Below, one piece after another: positions 20,102 to 28,985 of a stretch of 64,000 bases of DNA. Every line of letters starts with the position of its first letter. Within the stretch, counting starts at the first letter, position 1. The notes beneath the pieces were generated by a model. The model was not told the origin of the DNA. It made no database searches and saw nothing but the letters and a program-made list of their open reading frames with translations. Made by a program: the position numbers and the translations under genes. The stretch comes from Bosea sp. 29B (lineage in GTDB: Bacteria > Pseudomonadota > Alphaproteobacteria > Rhizobiales > Beijerinckiaceae): the NCBI RefSeq assembly GCF_902506165.1, contig NZ_LR733817.1:2961937-3025936 (forward strand), given 5' to 3'.

Positions 20102-20134
20102 GCGCCTGCCAAGGCGTCTTCGCGCGGCGTTTTT
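20102..20134 (+). terminator. Candidate leader attenuator of the nrtA operon
   Basis: GCGCC at 20102-20106 can pair with GGCGT at 20113-20117, or CGCC at 20103-20106 with GGCG at 20126-20129. The latter is followed at once by five T residues (20130-20134). It lies just after the ANTAR hairpins and 55 bp before the nrtA start, where a NasT-controlled terminator should be. Exact pairing is uncertain. Confidence 0.4.
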
Positions 20135-20189
20135 CGCGTTTCGGGGCTGGTTTCAGGCGGGCGACAGCTCAGCAACCGAGAGGCGATCG

Positions 20190-21518
20190 ATGACGCACAG
20201 CTCCAAGACCCGGGCCAGGACGGCAGCAGCCCCGCAGACAGGCGCAAGCCGCCGCGACTTCCTGAATCTGTCCGGCACGGCCGCCCTGCTCGCCGCTGCG
20301 AAGATGGCCCTGCCGTCCGGAGCCTTCGCACAAGGGGCCGGCCCCGAGGTCAAGGGCACCCGCCTCGGCTACATCGCCCTGACCGATGCGGCGCCGCTGA
20401 TCATCGCCAAGGAGAAGGGCCTCTACGCCAAATACGGCCTGCCCGACATGGACATCGCCAAGCAGGCCTCCTGGGGCGCGACGCGCGACAACATGGCGCT
20501 CGGCTTCAAGAACAACGGCATCGACGGCGGCCACATCCTTTCGCCCAAGCCGTATCTCTACGGCACCGGCAAGGTGATGCAGAACAACCAGCCGCTGCCG
20601 ATGTACACGCTGCTGCGGCTCAATGAGGACTGCCAAGGCCTCTCCGTTTCCAACGAATACAAGGACCTGCCGGTCGGCACCGATTCCTCTGCGTTGAAGG
20701 AGGCCTTCGCCAAGAAGAAGGCGTCGGGCAAGGAGGTGAAGGCGGCGATGACCTTCCCGGGCGGCACGCACGACCTCTGGATCCGCTACTGGCTCGCCGC
20801 AGGCGGCATCGATCCGGACAACGATCTTTCGACCATCGTGGTGCCACCCGCCCAGATGGTGGCGAACATGAAGGTCGGCACAATGGACTGCTTCTGCGTC
20901 GGCGAGCCGTGGAACGAGCAGCTCGTCAATCAGAACATCGGCTTCACTGCCGCGACCACTGGCGAAATCTGGTTCAAGCACCCCGAGAAGGTGCTCGGCA
21001 TGCGCGCCGACTTCGTCGACCAGAACCCCAAGGCCGCCATGGCAATCATGATGGCGACCATGGAGGCGCAGATCTGGTGCGAGAAGATGGATAACAAGCA
21101 GGAAATGGCCGAGATCATCGGCCGCCGCCAATGGTTCAACGTGCCGGTGCCGGACATCATTGGGCGCATCAAGGGCGACATCAACTACGGCCGCGGCAAG
21201 GTCGCCAAGGGCACCAACCTGCTGATGAAGTTCTGGGGCGAGAACGGCTCGACCTCCTATCCCTGGAAGAGCCTCGACACCTGGTTCGTCACGGAGAACA
21301 TCCGTTGGGGCAAATTCGAGACCAACACTGACATCAAGGCGCTGGTCGACAAGACCAATCGCTCGGACCTCTGGCTCGAAGCGGCCAAGGGACTAGGCGT
21401 CACCGGCACGCCCACAGGGGACTCCCGCGGCGTCGAGACCTTCTTTGACGGCATGACGTTCGATCCCGCGGCGCCGATGGACTATCTCAAGGCGCTGAAG
21501 ATCAAGCGGGTGGTCTGA
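20190..21518 (+). CDS. nrtA: Nitrate ABC transporter substrate-binding protein NrtA (Tat-exported)
   Basis: This encodes 442 residues from the ATG at 20190, preceded by GAGAGG. A twin-arginine signal (SRRDFLNLSG, hydrophobic stretch, then AFAQG) indicates Tat export. The mature part has the NrtA pattern: RLGYIALTDAAPLIIAKEKG, KYGLPDMDIAKQASWGATRD, GIDGGHILSPKPYL, MDCFCVGEPWNEQ and FPGGTHDLWIRYWLAAGG. It binds nitrate in the periplasm for the permease encoded by nrtB and nrtC further down the operon. A frame extending to 19920 covers the promoter and leader and is not coding. Confidence 0.94.
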   Translation: MTHSSKTRARTAAAPQTGASRRDFLNLSGTAALLAAAKMALPSGAFAQGAGPEVKGTRLGYIALTDAAPLIIAKEKGLYAKYGLPDMDIAKQASWGATRDNMALGFKNNGIDGGHILSPKPYLYGTGKVMQNNQPLPMYTLLRLNEDCQGLSVSNEYKDLPVGTDSSALKEAFAKKKASGKEVKAAMTFPGGTHDLWIRYWLAAGGIDPDNDLSTIVVPPAQMVANMKVGTMDCFCVGEPWNEQLVNQNIGFTAATTGEIWFKHPEKVLGMRADFVDQNPKAAMAIMMATMEAQIWCEKMDNKQEMAEIIGRRQWFNVPVPDIIGRIKGDINYGRGKVAKGTNLLMKFWGENGSTSYPWKSLDTWFVTENIRWGKFETNTDIKALVDKTNRSDLWLEAAKGLGVTGTPTGDSRGVETFFDGMTFDPAAPMDYLKALKIKRVV

Positions 21519-21521
21519 CGC

Positions 21522-22736
21522 ATGGCCGAGCCCCTGATCATCGTCGGCAACGGCATGGCCGCGACGCGGCTGGCTGACGAGCTCAGCCGGCACGCGCTCG
21601 GGCGCTATGCGGTCGCAGTGATCGGGGACGAGCCGCGGCTGGCCTATAATCGGGTGCTGCTCTCGCCGCTGCTGGCGGGCGAGATCGCCGAGCCCGAGAT
21701 CGAGCTGAAGCCCGCCGCCTGGTGGCAGGCGCGCGGCGTCTCGATGTTCTACGGCAAGCCGGTCACCGGCATCGATCGGGCGGCGAAGTGCGTGACCCTG
21801 GCCGACGGTCTCGTCCTGCCTTACGGCAAGCTCGTGCTCGCGACGGGCTCGCGACCGCTGATGCCGCCGGTGCCGGGGCTGGATCTGCCTGGCGTCGCCA
21901 GCTTCCGCGATGTCGCCGATGTCGCGCTGTTCCGCACCATTGCCGCGACGGGCGCACGTGTCGTGGTGATCGGCGGCGGGTTGCTCGGACTGGAAGCGGC
22001 CTACGGGCTCGCCAGGATCGGCGGCAAGGTCACGCTGCTGCATCTCGCCGACCGGCTGATGGAACGCCAGCTCGATCGCGAGGGCGCCGGCCTGCTCGCC
22101 GGCGAGATCGCGGCTCGTGGCATCGACATCCGCCTGAACCGCACGGCTGAGCGCTTCGTCGGCAAGAGCCGTGTCGAGGCGGTCGAGCTGAACGATGGCA
22201 GCGTGATCCCGGCCGACCTCGTCGTCGTCGCCATCGGTGTGCGCCCACGCGTCGATCTCGCTGTCGCCGCAGGGCTCGACGTCAATCGCGGCATCGATGT
22301 CGATGACGGCCTCGCCAGCAGCGATCCTTCGATCTTCGCCATCGGCGAATGTGCCGAGCATCGCGGGCTGGTCTACGGCCTGGTCGAGCCCGCCTATGAG
22401 CAGGCCCGCGTGCTGGCCGCGCGACTTGCCGGTGTGCGGGAACGCTATACCGGTTCGCTGCTGGCGACCAATCTCAAGGTCAGCGGCGTCAGCGTCTTCT
22501 CGGCAGGCTCGGTCGAGCCCGGAGAGGACGACGAAGTCCTGTTGCTGCGCGACCCGGCCATGGGGGTCTACCGCAAGTTCCTGCTGCGCGCGGGCAGGCT
22601 CGCCGGCTGCGTCCTCGTTGGCGACACCAGTGGCGCGCTGTTCTATCTCGGCCTGATCCGCTCGGGCCAGGACATCAGCGCGATCCGAGCCGACCTGCCC
22701 TTCGGCGAGGGCTATTGCATCGGGATGGCTGCGTGA
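21522..22736 (+). CDS. FAD/NAD(P)-dependent oxidoreductase, nitrate reductase electron-transfer subunit (NasB-like)
   Basis: This encodes 404 residues. The N-terminal FAD motif is LIIVGNGMAATRLADEL, a second nucleotide-binding motif is VVVIGGGLLGLEAAYGLARIG, and the FAD-closing motif is IFAIGECAEHRGLVYGLVEPA. It resembles the flavoprotein part of NirB and the NasB electron-transfer protein. The usual BFD [2Fe-2S] domain is missing here, but one is fused to the end of the next gene product, so the two probably form one electron path from NAD(P)H to the nitrate reductase. It starts three bases after nrtA and overlaps the reductase gene by one base. Confidence 0.88.
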   Translation: MAEPLIIVGNGMAATRLADELSRHALGRYAVAVIGDEPRLAYNRVLLSPLLAGEIAEPEIELKPAAWWQARGVSMFYGKPVTGIDRAAKCVTLADGLVLPYGKLVLATGSRPLMPPVPGLDLPGVASFRDVADVALFRTIAATGARVVVIGGGLLGLEAAYGLARIGGKVTLLHLADRLMERQLDREGAGLLAGEIAARGIDIRLNRTAERFVGKSRVEAVELNDGSVIPADLVVVAIGVRPRVDLAVAAGLDVNRGIDVDDGLASSDPSIFAIGECAEHRGLVYGLVEPAYEQARVLAARLAGVRERYTGSLLATNLKVSGVSVFSAGSVEPGEDDEVLLLRDPAMGVYRKFLLRAGRLAGCVLVGDTSGALFYLGLIRSGQDISAIRADLPFGEGYCIGMAA

Positions 22737-25423
22737 TGCGCCACGACGCTCCCCTCGCTCCGGCCGCGACCTGCACGACCTGCCCCTATTGCGGGGTCGG
22801 CTGCGGCGTGAAGGCGACGCCGGACGGGCTGGGCGGCGCCTCCATCGCCGGAGATGCCGACCACCCGGCCAATCGCGGCCGGCTCTGCTCCAAGGGCTCC
22901 GCCCTCGGCGAGACGCTGGGGCTCGGCAGCCGCGTGCTGTACCCGCTGAAGCGCAACCTGGCCGGCGGCTATGACAGGGTCGGCTGGGACGAGGCGCTCG
23001 ATGCCGTCGCGGCCGGTTTGCGGGCGATCGCGGCCGAGCATGGCCCCGAGGCGATCGCCTTCTACCTCTCCGGCCAGCTCCTGACCGAGGACTATTACGT
23101 CGCCAACAAGCTGGCGAAGGGCTTCATCGGCACGCCCCATGTCGACACCAATTCGCGGCTCTGCATGTCGTCGACGGTCGCGGCCCAGCGCCGGGTCTTC
23201 GGCTCCGACACGGTGCCCGGCGCCTATGAGGATTTCGACAGCGCCGACCTGATCGTCCTCGTCGGTTCGAACACCGCCTGGTGCCATCCGGTCCTGTTCC
23301 GGCGGATGCAGGACAACCGGCGCGAACGCGGCGCGCGCGTCGTGGTCCTCGATCCGCGGGTCTCCGCGACCGCGGAAGACGCCGATATGGTTCTGACGCT
23401 GAGACCCGGCTCCGACGCCGCGCTCTTCGCAGGGCTGCTCGTCCATCTCGCCGATCGCGGTCTCGTCGACCGCAGCTATGTCATACGCCATATCGCCGGC
23501 TTCGACGCGGCGCTCGCCAATGCGCGGGAGATCGCGCCTGACGTCGCCGCGGTTTCCATCGTCACCGGCCTGAAGCCTGAGGAGATCGCGGCCTTCTACG
23601 AGCTTTGGGCGAGCACGCCCCACGTCGTCACCGCCTGGAGCCAGGGCGTCAACCAGTCGGCGCAAGGGACCGACAAGGTCGCTGCGATCCTGAACTGCCA
23701 CCTCGCCACCGGCCGGATCGGGCGGCCCGGCTGCGGCCCTTTCTCCTTGACCGGCCAGCCCAATGCCATGGGCGGGCGCGAGGTCGGCGGCCTCGCCAAC
23801 ATGCTCGCCGCCCATATGGGCTATGGCGCAGACGAGATCGATCGGGTCCGCCGCTTCTGGCAGGCTCCCAATATTGTCCGCCATGAGGGCCTGAAGGCCG
23901 TCCAGATGCTCGATGCAGTCGCCGAGCGCCGTATCCGCGCGATGTGGGTGATGGCGACCAACCCGGCTGTCTCCCTGCCGGATGCCGACAAGGTCCGCGC
24001 CGCGCTCGCCGGTCTCGATCTCTTCATCGTCTCCGAGAACGTGCTCTCGAACGATACGCTGGCGGCCAGGCCGCATTACATCCTGCCGGCCGCCGCCTGG
24101 GGCGAGAAGGACGGCACCGTCACCAATTCCGAGCGCCGCATCTCGCGCCAGCGCGCTTTCCTGTCGCTGCCGGGCGAGGTGAAGCCCGACTGGTGGATCA
24201 TCTGCGAAGTCGCCAGGCGCCTCGGTTTCGGCGAGGCCTTCGCCTATGCCGGCCCGCGCGAGATCTATGCCGAGCATGCGGCGCTCTCGACCTTCGAGAA
24301 CGACGGCACGCGCGATTTCGACATCGGCGCCCATGCCGGCCTCGACAAGGCCGGCTATGACGGGCTGGTCCCGGTGCAATGGCCCGTGCCTGTCCATCGG
24401 CCACAGGGCACTGCGCGGCTCTTCGGCGATGGGAATTTCTTCGGCCCGGGACATCGTGCACAGATGCGTCCGCTCGCCGCATCGAAACTAGCGGCCCAGG
24501 CCAGCGAGGCCTTCCCGCTGCTGCTCAATACCGGCCGCGTGCGCGATCACTGGCACACGATGACCCGGACCGGCCTCAGCCCTCGGCTTAGCGCCCATAT
24601 CGCCGAGCCCTCGGTCTATCTGCACTCCTCCGAGATCACGCGCTTCGGGTTGGTCGAAGGCGGTTTCGCCCGCCTCGCCAGCGCCCATGGCAGCGCCGTG
24701 CTCAAGGTCATCGCCGATGACGGAGTGTCTCCCGGCGAGCTGTTCGCACCGATCCACTGGTCGGGCGAGACCGCTTCCGACGCGCGGATCGGAGCCCTGA
24801 CGCAGCCGCTCTGCGATCCCTTCTCCGGGCAGCCAGAAATGAAGGCGACACCCGTCGCGGTCACGCCCGTCACCTATCGCTTCGAAGGCTTCGTCCTCTC
24901 GCGGGAGCCATTTGCCATGCCAGCCGGAAGCTGGTGGTCGAGGCTTGCGGTGCAGGGCGGCGAAGGCCGGCTTTTTGCCACCGATGCCTCGGTCGATGCG
25001 ATCGCAAGCCTGGTGCGCGAGCATTTCGATGCGGACGAGCTGACCGAGCTGATCGACCGCGACGGCGGCAGCTATCGTTGTGCCGTATTGCGGGAAGGCC
25101 GCCTCCTGGCCGCTCTCTTCCTTGCTCCTGCGGGCCGTGCGCCGCTCTGGGACACGGTCAAGGCCGTCTTCGCTGATCCGGCGGCGACCGTGGCGAGCCG
25201 GCTTGCCCTGCTGGCGGGGCGCAATCCCGGCGGGTCCGATCCCGGGGCGACCGTCTGCGCCTGTTTCGGCGTCGGCCTGAACGCCATCCGCGCCGCCTTC
25301 GTGGCCGGTGCCGCGACGGCCGAGGAGATCGGCGTTCAACTCAAGGCAGGAACCAATTGCGGCTCCTGCCTCCCCGAAATCCGCCGCATCGGCGCGCAGG
25401 CACGCGTGATCGAAGCGGCATGA
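22736..25423 (+). CDS. nasA: Assimilatory nitrate reductase, molybdopterin catalytic subunit with C-terminal BFD domain
   Basis: This encodes 895 residues. The N-terminal [4Fe-4S] ligands are Cys16, Cys19, Cys23 and Cys51. The molybdopterin domains follow: TNSRLCMSSTVAAQ, VGSNTAWCHPVLF, TGRIGRPGCGPFSLTGQPN AMGGREVGG and, in the C-terminal molydopterin-dinucleotide domain, LLLNTGRVRDHWHTMTRTG. The last ~50 residues form a BFD-type [2Fe-2S] domain with C-x-C (CACFGVGLNAIR) and C-x2-C (NCGSCLPEIRR). It reduces nitrate to nitrite in the cytoplasm. The ATG at 22736 overlaps the preceding stop as TGATG; a GTG one codon upstream is possible. The gene overlaps nrtB by four bases. Confidence 0.94.
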   Translation: MRHDAPLAPAATCTTCPYCGVGCGVKATPDGLGGASIAGDADHPANRGRLCSKGSALGETLGLGSRVLYPLKRNLAGGYDRVGWDEALDAVAAGLRAIAAEHGPEAIAFYLSGQLLTEDYYVANKLAKGFIGTPHVDTNSRLCMSSTVAAQRRVFGSDTVPGAYEDFDSADLIVLVGSNTAWCHPVLFRRMQDNRRERGARVVVLDPRVSATAEDADMVLTLRPGSDAALFAGLLVHLADRGLVDRSYVIRHIAGFDAALANAREIAPDVAAVSIVTGLKPEEIAAFYELWASTPHVVTAWSQGVNQSAQGTDKVAAILNCHLATGRIGRPGCGPFSLTGQPNAMGGREVGGLANMLAAHMGYGADEIDRVRRFWQAPNIVRHEGLKAVQMLDAVAERRIRAMWVMATNPAVSLPDADKVRAALAGLDLFIVSENVLSNDTLAARPHYILPAAAWGEKDGTVTNSERRISRQRAFLSLPGEVKPDWWIICEVARRLGFGEAFAYAGPREIYAEHAALSTFENDGTRDFDIGAHAGLDKAGYDGLVPVQWPVPVHRPQGTARLFGDGNFFGPGHRAQMRPLAASKLAAQASEAFPLLLNTGRVRDHWHTMTRTGLSPRLSAHIAEPSVYLHSSEITRFGLVEGGFARLASAHGSAVLKVIADDGVSPGELFAPIHWSGETASDARIGALTQPLCDPFSGQPEMKATPVAVTPVTYRFEGFVLSREPFAMPAGSWWSRLAVQGGEGRLFATDASVDAIASLVREHFDADELTELIDRDGGSYRCAVLREGRLLAALFLAPAGRAPLWDTVKAVFADPAATVASRLALLAGRNPGGSDPGATVCACFGVGLNAIRAAFVAGAATAEEIGVQLKAGTNCGSCLPEIRRIGAQARVIEAA

Positions 25424-26373
25424 CGAACACGACGGAAGAGCTCGGTCAGAGGAGAGACTGGAACATGGGTCAGCCTGTCTTGAAAGACGCGATCGCGGGC
25501 GCGGCGATCGTTTCGCTCCCGGGAAAGCCGTCGGAAGTCCTGCCCTTGCCGGCCGGTCCCTCGAAGTCCATCGCGGCCAGACTCGCGCCCCTGGCGAAGG
25601 GCGCGGTCGTCAACATGGTGCCGCCGCTGATCACCATCGCGCTGATCCTGCTGTTCTGGCAGATCGCCGCGTCCGGTCCGCAATCCTCGCTGCCGCCGCC
25701 GACCAAGATCTGGGAAGAGGCCAAGGACCTGATCACCGAGCCGTTCTACTGGGCGGGCTCGCAGGATATCGGGCTGGGCTGGCGCATCCTGGTCTCCCTG
25801 CAGCGTGTCGCGATCGGCTTCAGCCTGGCGGCGATCGTCGGCGTGCTGCTCGGGGCCCTGGTCGGCCAGTCGATCTGGGCGACGCGTGGGCTCGATCCGG
25901 TCTTCCAGGTGCTGCGCACGGTGCCGCCGCTCGCCTGGCTGCCGCTCTCGCTCGCCGCCTTCCGCGACAGCCAGCCCTCGGCGATCTTCGTAATCTTCAT
26001 CACCGCGATCTGGCCGGTGATCATCAATACGGCCGTCGGCATCCGCAACATCCCGCAGGATTATCGCAACGTCGCCAAGGTGCTGCGGCTGAACCAGATC
26101 GAGTTCTTCTTCAAGGTGATGGTGCCCTCTGCGGCGCCCTACATCTTCACCGGCCTCAGGATCGGCGTCGGCCTGTCCTGGCTCGCCATCGTCGCCGCCG
26201 AGATGCTGACCGGCGGCGTCGGCATCGGCTTCTTCATCTGGGATGCGTGGAACTCGTCACGCCTCTCCGACATCATCGTGGCACTGGTCTATATCGGCGT
26301 GGTCGGCTTTCTGCTCGACCGCCTCGTCGCTCTCATCGGCCATGTCGTCACCCGCGGCACCGCGACCAACTGA
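25420..26373 (+). CDS. nrtB: Nitrate ABC transporter permease NrtB
   Basis: This encodes 317 residues from an ATGA overlap with nasA. An alternative ATG at 25465 has a good AGGAG ten bases upstream and gives 302 residues starting MGQPVLKDAIAG; I cannot decide between them. About six membrane segments are visible. The binding-protein-dependent transport signature is present (VAKVLRLNQIEFFFKVMVPSAAP), as is the family-specific FQVLRTVPPLAWLPLSLAAF. It forms the nitrate channel with the NrtC ATPase and takes nitrate from NrtA. Its placement between reductase and ATPase genes is within one continuous operon. Confidence 0.93.
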   Translation: MTNTTEELGQRRDWNMGQPVLKDAIAGAAIVSLPGKPSEVLPLPAGPSKSIAARLAPLAKGAVVNMVPPLITIALILLFWQIAASGPQSSLPPPTKIWEEAKDLITEPFYWAGSQDIGLGWRILVSLQRVAIGFSLAAIVGVLLGALVGQSIWATRGLDPVFQVLRTVPPLAWLPLSLAAFRDSQPSAIFVIFITAIWPVIINTAVGIRNIPQDYRNVAKVLRLNQIEFFFKVMVPSAAPYIFTGLRIGVGLSWLAIVAAEMLTGGVGIGFFIWDAWNSSRLSDIIVALVYIGVVGFLLDRLVALIGHVVTRGTATN

Positions 26374-26385
26374 GGGGACGAAGCG

Positions 26386-27177
26386 ATGAGCTATCTGAAG
26401 ATCGACCACGTCGACAAACGCTTCCAGCGCGGCGCCGCCACCACGGAAGTGCTCAAGGACGTCAGCCTCGTCATCGACAAGGGCGAGTTCGTCTCGATCA
26501 TCGGCCATTCCGGCTGCGGCAAGTCGACCCTGCTCAACATCGTCGCCGGGCTCACCCCCGCGACGACCGGCTGCATCCTGCTCGAAGGCAAGGAGGTCAA
26601 CGCGCCGGGGCCGGATCGTGCCGTGGTCTTCCAGAACCACTCGCTGCTGCCCTGGCTCACCGTCTATGACAATGTCGCGCTCGCTGTGAACAAGGTCTTC
26701 GGCAGGGTGAAGAGCCGGGCGCAGCGGCATGACTGGATCATGCACAATCTCGATCTCGTCCAGATGGGCCATGCCAGGGACAAGCGGCCGGGCGAAATCT
26801 CCGGCGGCATGAAGCAGCGCGTCGGCATTGCGCGCGGCCTTGCGATGGAACCCAAGATCCTGCTGCTCGACGAGCCTTTCGGCGCGCTCGACGCTTTGAC
26901 CCGCGCCCACCTGCAGGACTCGGTGATGCAGATCCATGCGGCGCTCGGCAACACCATGATCATGATCACCCACGACGTCGACGAGGCCGTGCTGCTCTCG
27001 GACCGGATCGTGATGCTGACCAACGGCCCTTCGGCCCGCATCGGCGAGGTGCTCGACGTGCGCCTCGCCCGCCCGCGCAAGCGGCTGGAGCTGGTCACCG
27101 ACCGCACCTACATCGCCGCGCGCGAGGCGGTGTTGAAGTTCCTCTACGAGCGCCATCGCTTCGTCGAGGCGGCGTGA
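26386..27177 (+). CDS. nrtC: Nitrate ABC transporter ATP-binding protein
   Basis: This encodes 263 residues. Walker A is GHSGCGKST, the Q-loop is VVFQNHSLLPWLTV, the signature is SGGMKQRVGIARGLAM, Walker B is ILLLDEPFGALD and the switch histidine is in MITHDVDEAV. It lacks the C-terminal NrtA-like domain of cyanobacterial NrtC and so resembles NrtD/SsuB-sized ATPases. It starts 12 bp after nrtB and ends as GTGA overlapping nirA. The tight coupling with nitrate genes supports nitrate over sulfonate or taurine transport. Confidence 0.92.
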   Translation: MSYLKIDHVDKRFQRGAATTEVLKDVSLVIDKGEFVSIIGHSGCGKSTLLNIVAGLTPATTGCILLEGKEVNAPGPDRAVVFQNHSLLPWLTVYDNVALAVNKVFGRVKSRAQRHDWIMHNLDLVQMGHARDKRPGEISGGMKQRVGIARGLAMEPKILLLDEPFGALDALTRAHLQDSVMQIHAALGNTMIMITHDVDEAVLLSDRIVMLTNGPSARIGEVLDVRLARPRKRLELVTDRTYIAAREAVLKFLYERHRFVEAA

Positions 27178-28985
27178 CGGCACCGGCCATGAGCGACGAT
27201 TTCACACCCGACCAGAAGCGCTACCTCGAAGGCTTCATGAGCGGCATGCAGTCGGCCCGAACGGCGCGCGGCCTTGCCCCGCTCGGCGGCGCGCCGGGCA
27301 GCGCTCCGGCCAAGCCTGATGGTCCCGACAGGGAACATGCCGAGGCGCAGGCCAGGACGGTCGCCACTGGTGGCAAGCTCGTCGATCAGGAGAAGTGGAA
27401 GGCCGCCGAGCATCCTTTCGACGCCTATGCCCGCTTCAGGCAACAGGCTGAGGCCGGCAGCTATCCCAAGCCTGAGGACAACTTCCGCTGGCGCTATCAC
27501 GGCCTGTTCTATGTGGCGCCGGCGCAGAACAGCTATATGTGCCGGCTGCGCATTCCCAACGGCATCCTCAAGGCCTGGCAGTTTGCCGGGGTCGCCGACA
27601 TCGCCGAGAGCCTCGGCGGCGGCTACAGCCATGTCACCACCCGCGCCAACCTCCAGATCCGCGAGATCGTCGCCGAAAACGCCCCGCTGCTGCTGGAAGG
27701 CCTTGCCGATCTCGGCCTGACGGCGAAAGGCTCCGGCGCCGATAATATCCGCAACGTCACGGGATCGGCGACGGCCGGCATCGACCCGCTCGAGCTGCTA
27801 GACACCCGCCCGCATGCCCGCGCCTGGCATCATCACATCCTCAACGACCGCTCGCTCTATGGGCTGCCGCGCAAGTTCAACGTCGCCTTCGACGGCGCCG
27901 GCTCGATCGCGACGCTGGAAGACACCAACGATATCGGCTTCCAGGCGATCGAAGTCGCGGAGGGCGCAACCTTCGAGGGCAAAGCTGTCGAGCCCGGCAT
28001 CTGGTATCGCCTCGCGCTCGGTGGCATCACCGGCCACAAGGATCTCGCCCGCGACACCGGGGTGATCGTTGCACCGTCCGATGCGATTGCGGTCGCCGAT
28101 GCGATCGTCCGCGTCTTCATCGCCAATGGCGATCGCACCGACCGCAACAAGTCACGGCTCAAATACGTCCTCGATGCCTGGGGCTTCGACAAGTTCCTCG
28201 CCGCCGTCGAGGAGAAGCTCGGCCGCCGGCTGGTCCGGCTCGACGGCGCCTTCGTCAGGCCGCGGCCGGCCTATGACCGGCTCGCCCATATCGGCGTGCA
28301 CAGGCAGTCTCAAGCCGGCTTGAACTGGGTCGGCGTCGCCCTGCCGGTCGGCAAGCTCACCGCCCAGCAGATGCGGACCATCGCAGCCATTTCACAGCAA
28401 TGCGGCGACGGCGATATCCGCCTGACCGTCTGGCAAAACCTGCTGATCTCCGGCGTGCCGGACGGCAAGGTCGACGACGTCATCGCGAACCTGAAGGCAA
28501 CCGGCCTCTCCGCCGAAACCTCCATCCTTCGCGCCGGGCTGATCGCCTGCACCGGCGCGACCGGCTGCAAGTTCGCCGCCGCCCATACCAAGGAGGATGC
28601 GCTCGCCATCGCCGCTCATTGCGAGCCGCGCATCACGCTGGATCAGCCGGTCAACATCCATCTGACCGGCTGCCACCATTCCTGCGCCCAGCACTATATC
28701 GGCGATCTCGGCCTGATCGGCGCCAAGGTGCCGGTCGACGAGGAGGGCGATACGGTGCCGGGCTACGACCTCCTTGTCGGCGGCGGCTATGGCGTCGATG
28801 GCGGCATGGCCCGGCCCTTCCGCGAGAAGGTGAAGGCCGAGGAGGCGCCGGCGCTCGTCGAGGCGATCCTGCGCACCTGGCAGGTCCACCGCGCGACGCC
28901 CGACGAGAGCTTCGTCGCATTCGCCCGCCGCCACGACATCGCAGCGCTGCAGGCACTCGTCGCGCAAACGGGAGAGGCCGCATGA
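27174..28985 (+). CDS. nirA: Siroheme nitrite reductase NirA
   Basis: This encodes 603 residues from a GTG overlapping the nrtC stop; an ATG at 27189 would remove five residues. The two nitrite/sulfite reductase half-domains are present (YMCRLRIPNGILKAWQFAGV and GLNWVGVALPVGKLTAQQM), along with the TTRANLQIREI region. The siroheme/[4Fe-4S] ligands are C-x5-C (CTGATGC) and C-x3-C (CHHSC). It reduces nitrite to ammonium with six electrons. It is NirA-like (ferredoxin type), not NirB, and no NirD is present. The following gene probably supplies NADPH electrons. It is coupled to that gene by ATGA. Confidence 0.92.
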   Translation: MTAPAMSDDFTPDQKRYLEGFMSGMQSARTARGLAPLGGAPGSAPAKPDGPDREHAEAQARTVATGGKLVDQEKWKAAEHPFDAYARFRQQAEAGSYPKPEDNFRWRYHGLFYVAPAQNSYMCRLRIPNGILKAWQFAGVADIAESLGGGYSHVTTRANLQIREIVAENAPLLLEGLADLGLTAKGSGADNIRNVTGSATAGIDPLELLDTRPHARAWHHHILNDRSLYGLPRKFNVAFDGAGSIATLEDTNDIGFQAIEVAEGATFEGKAVEPGIWYRLALGGITGHKDLARDTGVIVAPSDAIAVADAIVRVFIANGDRTDRNKSRLKYVLDAWGFDKFLAAVEEKLGRRLVRLDGAFVRPRPAYDRLAHIGVHRQSQAGLNWVGVALPVGKLTAQQMRTIAAISQQCGDGDIRLTVWQNLLISGVPDGKVDDVIANLKATGLSAETSILRAGLIACTGATGCKFAAAHTKEDALAIAAHCEPRITLDQPVNIHLTGCHHSCAQHYIGDLGLIGAKVPVDEEGDTVPGYDLLVGGGYGVDGGMARPFREKVKAEEAPALVEAILRTWQVHRATPDESFVAFARRHDIAALQALVAQTGEAA

